Positions 48,118-58,100 of a stretch of 64,000 bases of DNA are shown here, piece by piece; positions within the stretch are counted from its first letter, which is position 1; each line of letters begins with the position of its first letter. Source of the DNA: Cylicocyclus nassatus (lineage: Eukaryota; Nematoda; Chromadorea; Rhabditida; Strongylidae); contig CATQJL010000001.1 of assembly GCA_958299035.1 (NCBI GenBank), forward strand, positions 15,202,305-15,266,304. Reading direction: 5' to 3'. The notes beneath the pieces are model-generated. The model searched no databases. It worked only from the letters and a program-made list of their open reading frames with translations, and had not been told where the DNA came from. Position numbers and translations under genes: made by a program.

Positions 48118-51060
48118 CTTTATTTTTATTTATTTATTATTTATTTGATACGCACAAGGCGTGCCCAATATACAGAACGAAGCATCACACTAAACAATTA
48201 GGGACAAAAAAAAACAAGAACAAAAACAGGCAAACACCCCACTGAATCAGCTCAGGTCCAGCCCGCAAAATATTTTCTAGGGATAGAAAGGGATGAGCTT
48301 GTCTAGACTAATATGAAGTCATCACAGGTATCGAGGTTCGATGCAGTCTGTCTCATGCTCCCTGCTCTTAGCAAAAGTGCTCTTATTCAAACATAAGCAA
48401 ATGTATATGCTGGAAGCAGGTGTATTGGTAGTAATATTGGTAAAACCCGCCCAACCAAACTCTGGGGAGAGAACAGAACTCCGGAAGAGGTTGCACAATG
48501 CAGAAGTTTCAAGCCAAACAAGCTAACCCAAGCATCAATGGAAGTGATGAGATGAACCAGACCCAAACTAACGGGTGAGGTATAAAGTTGAAAAAAAAAG
48601 CCAACACAACGAATGGCAATGGTGTGAACCAAGGTCCAATGATTTGTTGGAATCTGATCCAACATAAACTAAAATCCCGCAAGACAATCATGTATTCGCA
48701 TTCCTTCGACCATAGGCAACCCAGATTAAACACCAAACTGAGACAGGTGGAGTCGCGTGCCATAGAACCGTCAAACGAAAGGGATAGAGCACATGAACAG
48801 CACAAAAGCAAGGATCTAGAAAAAGGAATTTGAGAGATGAAAAATAAAGTAGAAGCAAAAAAAAGAAAAGAAAAAAAACGAAGTGCAACGAAAATCAAGC
48901 CTCAGAAGCAAGCGTAGGAGAACCATAACAACTATAAACCCTAAAAACTAAACCCTAAAAATCTGAACACAACATTAGAAACGCAACGCAATCAAAAAGA
49001 AGTAACAATGCTCAAAAGTTGGGTCAAATTAGCTTTTTTGAATTTTTTCTTGAAGGCTTCACCGCTACGCGCTGACACCATATCAACGGGTAAGCGCTGA
49101 AGCCATCTTGCGCAGCGGAAGAACATGTAGTTAAATATTCCAGACTGATGTAGCTCAATAGGTTTATAATGCAGATTAAAGCCACCTAGCCTAGTACCAA
49201 CTGGTTTGAAGATCCAAAATTTACTTGCTTATTTCCATGCGAAGAATACGAAAACAAAAGACCAGGTCAGATATCATAATTTTGTGAGAAGTCAAGCCCA
49301 ATTTATCAGAGCGTAGGTGACCGTCTGGCATATCAACTAGTGTTCCACCACTCGCACGACGGAAAACCAGACGGGTAAAAGTGTGCTGAACTCTCTCAAT
49401 TTTCATTATATCTTTTTTTCGGGAAGGAGTCCGAACTTGTGAACAGTATTCGAGATGTGGAATAACATAAGCTTTGTATAATCGGGACAGTATCATTGGA
49501 TAACGAGTTTGTATATTACGAAAGATTGTATGTAGAGTGGCATATGCCCTGTTGACAATTGAATCAATATGCTTAGAGAATTTCAAATTACAGTCGATGA
49601 TAACTCCCAGATCTTTCACATCTTGACAAGCAGTCATCTCGACTCAATTGATTTTATACGAAGTTGAGGAATGCTTACCAAGATGGAGGAAGGACTTTCT
49701 TGGGTTGAGAGAGAGTCCATTCTGAGAAGCCCAACCACACATTTTATCAATCGACGACTGCAATGCATCATGAACTGTGGCAAAATTATCTTCATCATAA
49801 GATGCATATATCTTTGTATCGTCTGCATAGATTTGTACGCGCACATCCATTGTTTTTAAAGTATTAGGTAGGTCCAAAGTGTATACCAAAAATAACAAAG
49901 GAGATAGTACAGCTCCCTGAGGAACTCCACTGGGAAGGGGAATTTTCTTGAATATTTATGACCAATCTTTACCGTCATGCATCTATTGCTCAAGTAAGAC
50001 TCGAACCAAGTTAATAGGTTTCCCGAAATTCCGATATTCTCTAGCTTGCAAAGAAGCAAACGATGAGGTATTCTATCAAAAGCCTTGGAAAGGTCGAAGT
50101 ATACAATATCCACAGATTTCCTCAAACTCAAGGCTACTTTCCAATCAAAAACAGCTTCAGTAAGATTAGTTGCAGTTGACTTGCCTGGCACAAAGCCACG
50201 GTGCTCGGGCGAAACAAGATGGAACCTCTCCAACCAAAGTAGTAAATTACTTCTGATAATTCTCTCCATAATCTTGATGGGAACAGAGTTATGGCTAATG
50301 GGGCGAAAATCGGCAACGCTTTCAGCTGCGGAAGTTTTAGGCACAACTGTAACAATGGCTTCCTTCCATAGAGAAGGAATCTCACCGAAGTATAAGGAAA
50401 GACTGAATATATCAGCAAGCGGTTTGGCGAAAGTATCTGCACACATTTTGTAGAGTATTTGAGGGATGCCACCGGGGTGGAGGACTATATGTCGCCGAAA
50501 AAGGGCGGTCCCCGCGGTCATTTGCGACAAATACGCACCCTTGTACATGCGCGGACATGCGTTCCTGCAGGGAATCCGCGCGGGACTCTTCCAAATTCGG
50601 CGACATATAGTCCTCCACCCATGCCACCGTACGGCTCCATACACGAAGGTTTTAGAGACCTCAGGACTCTTCTAACTTCCGCAGGGTGAAAATAAACAGA
50701 ATTCAATTTGTTTTGAGGAGGATGGGAGGAGGGGGCGGTGATACTCAAAGGATTCGCAAACACAGTGGCAAAGTATTCACCCAAGACTTCTGCTTTACTA
50801 GAATCATTACAGCAAGTACAACCCGAAGAGTCTTTCAACACCGGGAGGCTAACCTTACTTTGTAACTTGTGGTGAATGTATCTAAACAAGTTTATCATAG
50901 AAGATTTCTTCGATAAGCGTCGCTCATGATTAGTTAAAAAAATTTTGAGGTGTCGGTCAATATCAGCACAGACTTTCTTATAAGGGGGCTAGACAGAGGT
51001 GAATCTAAAACACAAAATAAGCGACACTTCTGTTCAATAAGGGAACGAATATGAGCAGGA
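48118..51060 (-). pseudogene. CR1-like non-LTR retrotransposon, decayed
   Basis: Minus-strand frames encode a degenerate reverse transcriptase: an N-terminal part (SSKAEVLGEYFATVFANPLS; HPAEVRRVLRSLKPSCMEPY), then RPISHNSVPIKIMERIIRSN, motif A (VDIVYFDLSKAFDRIPHRLL), the YADD box (VRVQIYADDTKIYA) and the C-terminal region (VKDLGVIIDCNLKFSKHIDS). The reading frame shifts at about 49.87 and 49.64 kb, so the copy is inactive although both catalytic motifs survive. A 146-bp MITE (50475-50620) splits the N-terminal RT region. The 3' end is a GCAC/GTGC hairpin followed by an AATAAATA-type simple-repeat tail near 48120-48165. The 5' end appears truncated. Confidence 0.85.
50475..50620. mobile_element. 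Mutator-like MITE, 146 bp, copy 2 (in CR1-like RT)
   Basis: The ends GGGTGGAGGACTATATGTCG and CGACATATAGTCCTCCACCC are flanked by the 9-bp duplication ATGCCACCG (50466-50474 and 50621-50629). The core is identical to the copy at 17093-17238. Removing it and one duplication rejoins the RT frame (MEPYGG / GGIPQILYK). Confidence 0.9.
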
Positions 51061-51099
51061 TAAATCAATGGCTTTCAAGAACGCAAATACTTTCTCCGA

Positions 51100-51680
51100 A
51101 AACTCCAAAATTCGCCGTCGCTGGTGTTCCTCCATGCTCACCCTCACTTTACGCGCGCTGCTATAATTTCAAGCTTGAATGGGTCTATATCTGGTACATT
51201 CACCTGTTCATTTTGAAGGTTCTAGCCAGAAGTATTCATCTCAAAGTTCAAGCAGTCTTCCTAGGCGCCAAAATCTTTCAAAAGTTGGACTGAACAGAAA
51301 ATATTTACATCTGCTCCAAGTTCTCCTCAATATGTTTTTAGTGCGATTTTTATGCATTTGGAAGGATATCTGTAGGTGATGTCTGAAGCTCAACTGACTG
51401 TGTTACGATGTTCGTTAAAAAGGCGCTTATGTCCATTTCGCAGTGCTTCAATTTGATTATATTTTTTTTGTACTCAGGGTATCCAATACACCATCTTGAA
51501 ATGTCTCTAGATCGAATGTATGCTATTTTTAGGGCTACTTTTCGGGCGTCTAAAAAGCGCCAAGTGAAGTCGCGAATGAAATATCTTGCGGACGAGTCTC
51601 TAGACGGACTTAAGTAAAGAACTCAATACTATAAGATGCACTACTAGTCAATGCAGGCCGTTAACGTCAGCAAAAACTCA
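51100..51680. other. No gene recognised
   Basis: Short ORFs on the plus strand (up to 80 codons) show no motif. The stretch lies between the truncated 5' end of the CR1-like element and an inverted-repeat element. Confidence 0.35.
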
Positions 51681-52008
51681 AGGCAATGTCCTGGCCAAAT
51701 TTCATTTCCCAGTTTTTCATCTTTTCGGATCCTTCTCACCATGAGGGATCTCTATCCGAGTTTTCGGCGCATAAAAATGGCAAAAATGAGCTTTTTCCAA
51801 AGCTTTTCAGTCCGCTTTCAGTGAAGATATGCCAAAAGTCTTTCGCGCCCCGTCTTCTCCACTGAATGCGGACCGAAAAGCTTCGGAAAAAAGCTCATTT
51901 TGACCACTTTCATGCTCTGAAAAGCCCAGATTTAGATTCCTTATGGCGAGAATACTCCGAAAAGGTGGAAATTTTCTGAACAAACCAAATTCTGCCGAAA
52001 CACTGCCT
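51681..52008. mobile_element. AGGCA-ended inverted-repeat element
   Basis: The ends AGGCAATGTCCTGGCCAAAT and TTCTGCCGAAACACTGCCT resemble the TTAA-type families, here flanked by CTCA and CTAA. Internal mirrored blocks include AAATGAGCTTTTTCC / GGAAAAAAGCTCATTT and CAGTCCGC / GCGGACCG-like pairs. Confidence 0.6.
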
Positions 52009-52050
52009 CTAAGCAGTTCTTAACTCATTACATACATCAGACTTTGCAAA

Positions 52051-52056
52051 TTTATT
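52051..52056 (-). terminator. Poly(A) signal of the nup214 gene
   Basis: AATAAA on the minus strand lies about 90 bases past the nup214 stop codon. It is the first such hexamer downstream. Confidence 0.5.
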
Positions 52057-52146
52057 ACAAGACTAAGCGATTTCTGAACAAAGCATACATGCACTTGTGC
52101 AAAAAAACAAAGCCGTCCGGACAGTGTAAGACATGGTCAACAGAAC

Positions 52147-55100
52147 TCAGCGCCATGTACTGAATGAACTGGAAAAAAACATAAATACGTAACTCAGAGC
52201 AATGAAAACGGATCTAATTACCTGCTAGCCTGAGAGCCACCAAACAAGGAACTCTTTGGCTGGTTTTGACTAGTGGTACCACCTCCAAACAGCGAACTTC
52301 CACCAGTGCTTGCTCCACCGAAGAGGCTTTTACCGCCAGAAAAGCTAAACAAAAGTGAAGTCGCATGCTTTACGCAGATACGACCAAGGCGACACTCACG
52401 CTGCAAATCCCCCACTGGTTGCATTTGCTCCGCCAAAAGCAGAGGTCTGTTGGGTAGTGGGTGAACCAAAAACTGGTTTACCTCCAAATACAGGAGGGCC
52501 TCCAAACTTTGGAGCGGCACCAAATACCTTCAAGTTGACTGTCAGGTGGAGTGATGGTGATTGATATTCTTACCGATTTCGTCATTGACGATGTAGGCGA
52601 AGTGGACTGGGCCGCTTGCTGAGCTGCAGACGCAAACGAAGAAGTCTGAGAGCCAGAGCCAAAAATCTGAACAAGCGATGGACGATCGGAGAGGACGGGG
52701 AGGAGGGAGTGATTTGATAACATACCGATGGTTGTCCCGTTTTAAATAGCGAGCTCGTCGCCGATTGACCCGTGGTGTTTTTCAATAAAGTGCTAGTTCC
52801 CATTCCAAAAACGTTCTTGGTCGCATTTGCACTAGTTGTAGAACCAATCCCGCTGAAAGGACAGATCTCAATCAAAATGATTTTCTTTTGTGCCCTAAAC
52901 CGCACCTCATAAAACCACCCCCAAAAATACCGCCCGTGCTTTGAGTCGCTCCACCAGAGGACCCATCATCATCCATGCCTTCGTCATTGTCAGCACTGTT
53001 GGCCGCTGCTGCAGCGGCGGCGGCGAAACCTTCCGCAACACAGGATTGGTGTGGATGCAAAAACAGAAAAGATTCAAACTACTTACCAAGGCTACCTCCA
53101 GTGCTGGGTTTTGCAAATGTGAAGGAAACAGAGGGCTGGGCAGGTTGCGGCTCCGCCTTTGGTTTGAATGAGAAAGTTACAGTATTCGCATCAGTGTTAG
53201 TGCCTTAACATGAACATAATCCATTTGATTTGCCAATTGGAAAGAAGCACAAAGTTGTTGGAAGGGATAAACACCCGAAGCATACCCAGAGCAGCGGATT
53301 TCGCCCCAAATATGCTTCCAAATCCACTAGATGGAGAAGTTTTCGCCGCGCCGAATATGCTAGAAGTGGTGGAAGTGGCCGTTGTTGTTGTAGCTGGAGT
53401 CGATGATGTCAAAGAAGAGGTTCCAAATATGCTCGTAGTCGTCGTTACAGCAGATGCTGATGTGACCGGTGCGGTGCCGAATATGCTAGTGGAGGTGGTT
53501 GTAGTGGTTGGAGCAGACGAAAATAATGACGGTTTTCCAAAAATGCTCGACGCTGTTGTGGTGGTTGTGGCAGTTGTTGTCGAAGGCGCGATGGAAGATA
53601 CTACTGGTGTTTCGATAATCTTTATTCCTGAATTCTACTTTCAGAAGAATTCTTGAGGGAATCTGCACCGCCAATCACTCACCAGCGTCAGCTTTCACTT
53701 CTGGCTGCTTTGGCTCTGCTGTCAAGCTAGCGCTTTGCTCATCTGACACAAAAATCTTGTGCTACTACTCCAACCTATAAGAGAAATTTACCTTTCGACT
53801 CCTCCTTCCTTGCGGTTTCGTTGATTTTAGCCGGTTGTGTAGAAGCAAAAGAAAGTGGTTTTGAAAGATTATCACCACCGAAGATTGATTTGGGAGTTGT
53901 CTGTTGGGCTGAATATGGTCAATCCACAAAATCGATAAGTGTTCGAAAAATTAAGTAAAAACTAATTGTAAAAAATTTTGAATTGAATTTCCATAATATA
54001 CCTGTTGATGTACCGCCAAACAGAGAGGATGGTTTAGACTCCTTATTTTCAACAGAACCAAATGTAGCTGAGGTAGAAACACCCCCACTCGCAGATGTTA
54101 GCGGCTTATCGTCCTTCTTGTCAGTCGTAGTACTCAGTGTAGCGCTAGTACCTAAAAAGTCGCATCTAATATACGATGGTCACAACAAAAAAACTTTACA
54201 AGCATAAACTTACCCATGCCTCCAAACAGCGACGACTTCTTTTCTTCTTTCTTTTCTGGTTCACTGGCGGTCGCTGCTCCTGGAACATGATTTTGAGAAG
54301 AGGAACGAAATGGTAAAGTAGGGCATCTCACCTAAAGTACCGAACAAGGTTGACGGTTTCTTTTCCTCTTTCTTTTCTGTGCCTTGAGCTGCATTATTTC
54401 CAAGTGAGCCTAACAAATAGGGAATATTGCTGTCAGGAATGCATAAACCATACGTAGGCATTTCGACTCACCGAACAAAGGCTTCGCTTGGCTGGCAGCA
54501 CCAGTTGGGGCTGATGCTGAAATCGATAAGAAAAATAACAGGGATAACAATAGAATACTATAGGTTAAGAAAAAATTGTTTGCACACTTACACAATCCAG
54601 CAAACAGTGGTTTAGCTGTCGAAGCAACGTCCGATTGTTTTGTGACAGAAGGTTGTGTGGTAGTGACAGTGGCTGTACTTGTAGGCTGACTACCAAATAA
54701 CGATCCAGATGGCTTTAGAGCACTCTGCACATAGATTATACAACGTGAACGATAAGATAAAAGATAAGATTGCCTACTTCTCCTAATTTGAAACCTGGCG
54801 TTGATGTCGCAAGCGGTACCATACCACTGGCTAAACATACCATGATGGGCAATGAAAGAAAACAGGGAATGAGACTGACTGTTTAGTTTGTTGTCACTAG
54901 TAGTCTTCAACAGGGTGGCGAGAGTCGAAGTAGGGGGTGGTTTACTCGCAGCCAATGAGGATAACCCAGAAGTTACTGAAAAGCGTATATGATTATTCAC
55001 GAGGCTTGGTGTCAAAACGGATCAAAACATTAGAATCTGAGAGAAAGCAGCAAAAAGTACCACCTGAAGCAGACTGAGGCAAAGATGAAGTTGTTGCAGG

Positions 55101-58100
55101 TGGAGCTGGAGCATCTGCTTGAGTGCTGGCATTTCGCATAGCAAGCGGGGGCTTCATTTTGAACGGGGAAGAAATCTGAAATCATCTTTCAGAACTGTTC
55201 ACCACTGCAAAATACTTTACACCTTCTGGTTCAATGATGTCTCAAGATTAGGAGCATTAAGGAACGATGAACTAAGTGTATCGTCAGCAGTGGCAGCGTC
55301 AATTCGCAATGGCTCTACCTTTTTCGTCACAATCTTCGCATTCTTCTATAAGCATAATATTATCAAGAATAACAATATTCATTCAAAAAGAAAAGCTAAA
55401 CCTTCGCATTCATAATTTCCAGCATTCTTGCCCGTTGTTGGGATTTGGAACCCATGTTGGGGATAGTGATAGGCTTGAAGGCAGGTGTATAGATCACAGA
55501 TGACGGAGCTTCTTCACACAGAGATTGGTCTACCAGTGTTGAATTGGAAAGTGACTGGTCATTTGTGGTATTAGAGCTTTTCCTGAGATCATCTTTGAGA
55601 ATCTTGCGATAAATAAAACAAGAAGGAGTTACTTTTTCTGCAAGGCAAGATGTGACATCTTGCGCTCGATGTCCTCTACATGAGCGCGGACTATAGTAAA
55701 GTACCGTGCCATGTTTTTCATACTCTCCTGGAGTCGTACTTCAAATTTTGGATCAAATTCCGAAGCTCGACGAGGCTTGGAGACAACCTGTAGGGAGATG
55801 CATGACCGAGTTGAGAAAATTAAGAGATAAAAAGCAAAAGAAGAAGAAAAAAGAAGAAAAAAAATAAAACTCACAGATAATTTCTTGGTTTCAGCAATTA
55901 ATTTCTTTGCCTCATGAAGCCTTATGGTAAAATCTTCGAATTTTTGCAATACGCTGTCCGAATGAGTTCTCTAAACAGCTCAAAGATGAAAACACTTCTT
56001 TTGAGTAAGTTGAAATAATATATTGACCTCTAGAAGATCCAGTGGACGTTTATAGGCTAGCTCAACATCTCTAGTTTCCTTATACGTTGCAGTTTTCTCC
56101 TCAACTAACTCCTTCTTTTCTGAAATACAGTAAACCATGATCCTGGTCTTACTTCTCATGTGCAAGCATACCTGCTAGTAGCCTCAGCATATCACACAAT
56201 TCCTCATCTAACTCCATAACCATGCGCTCAATCTCATCAGCTGTTTCGCAGTTCTCAGCATGAGTTAAGGAAGCAACTAGAATAGTAAAACGTCAGCGTT
56301 ACAAAAAAAGATAAACGGTAAAACTGCGAACCTGCTTCATCGATGACCTCCCCAGCCTTCTGCTTGTTAATGGTAAACGAATGTATGTTTTTGTGCGCTT
56401 CATCCCAGGCTTTACGGAACTTCTGCACCGATTCTTTCGCAGCCTTGCGTGCGGCAGCAACCGCGGCCTTCTCGGCCTTTGCTAGTTCAGCTGGATCTGG
56501 GCCGGTTTTCTGAAAGAACACTTCATTTGAAACGTCGAATATAGTTTAACTATGCCAACTGAACCTCTTGAGCCGGCATTGAAGCTGTAGACAAGCCAGT
56601 TATCGGCAAGGGCGCGCTTGGCTGTGGTTGTGGCGCGGTTACCACTGCTGCTGGCTTCCCAAAAACTAAAGCGATAAAGATTTTTGACTGAATCTAAACC
56701 GAAGGCAGCGACTCGAAAAATTTGCATTTCAACATCAGCCTATCATCTATTCTATCTATTTAGTTCTAATATACAAAGAATCGTAAGGTGCATTCAAAAA
56801 TCATCAGATAGCGGGAAACCGAGGGGGTCACGAGGCAAGCGCGCCTGAACTAGCACCTTTGAGATTACTGGTTCACTAGTTTGCAAATCTCTTGGATATG
56901 CTGAGTCTAAGAATGTCTTGAAACCCCCTAAAAATGTCAGAAAGAGGATCCACAGCCGCACTTTGGCATCAGATCTACGGAGCCACTACCTCTAAAATAA
57001 GCGTTACCCTCACCTGACGACAAACTGGTTTGAGTTGGAGCAAGTGTCGACTTTGGCGTGGTTTGTAACGTTGCAGAACCAGAGGTAGCAGCTATTGTTG
57101 CTGCTGGCTTTGAGGAGAAAATACTCGGTGCCGCTGTCGTTCCAAAAGTCAATGAGCTCTGTGAAGCTGGTTTAGCACCACCAAATAAGCTTCCAGTTGC
57201 AGCTGGAGTGCTGGTAACCGCACCACCAAATACGCTTCCAGTTGTTGGAGCCGGTGTGCTGGTAGCGAACGCAGGAGTGGACTTTTGTTCCCCCATTTTT
57301 GCGAACAATCCAGCTATCGGGGTGGAAGATTGTGACAGTGAAGCTTGAGGCGCGGGTGCCGGCGCAGGAGAAGGATTCGTTTGGATGACCGGCGTGGCAG
57401 CTGGACGAAGTCCAAGCTGAACTTTGGCGGGATCTACAGCCACCAGTGCTCTGGAGGTAAATGAGATTATGGAATAAAGAAAAAGAACAGGGATGTGGAA
57501 GACTCACTCGTTGCAGTCGGGATAATCCTTTGATGGTGGTGATAGCTGGAAAGTGCGCACTGAACCATCACTGCTCAAGGCAATCAAAACAGGCAATCGA
57601 CGAGCTATTCCATCTGTACAGAGCAATATTTATTTATTTATTTATTGATGCACTATTCATGAACAGTGCGCCAGATTAAAGACACGCAATGAAAATATCA
57701 AGCAAGCAATATCTCGAATACAAGCAAAAATTTACCGACTGCCACCGTCGTTTGTCTAGATAGATCCACAGCAATGCCAACCATATAACTATTAGGAGAC
57801 GGCTGCGGTAATGAAGCCAAAGGAGTGGCAGTCCACGCCTCAAACATCCCCTTCGACATCACGATAGTTAAAAAGAAAACTACACCTTACCGTAGCGTTG
57901 GGTGGTTTGCATACAGCCAGCAAATGTCCGGTTCCGGGTAAAGCTACGATTGCAACATGCCAATCTACCAAAAGTCGCCTAGTCTCGCCAAAGAAAAGCT
58001 GACCAGATAGATTCAATGGTGTCCAAGATGGCGGTTTATCCTAAACTCATTTTATTCTTCACATTTGCACTAGCTTCACTATCCATTTGGGACGAAAAAA

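Noticed and set aside
52218..52220. TAA after GSQASR as the nup214 stop
   Set aside because: The TAA overlaps a good splice donor, and an in-phase exon with a strong acceptor lies 50 bp downstream. I prefer the spliced end, though read-through is possible.
53210..53656. 148-codon plus-strand ORF rich in Val
   Set aside because: It is the antisense of nup214 FG-repeat exon 53286-53627; Thr/Ser-rich codons read as Val/Gly on the opposite strand.
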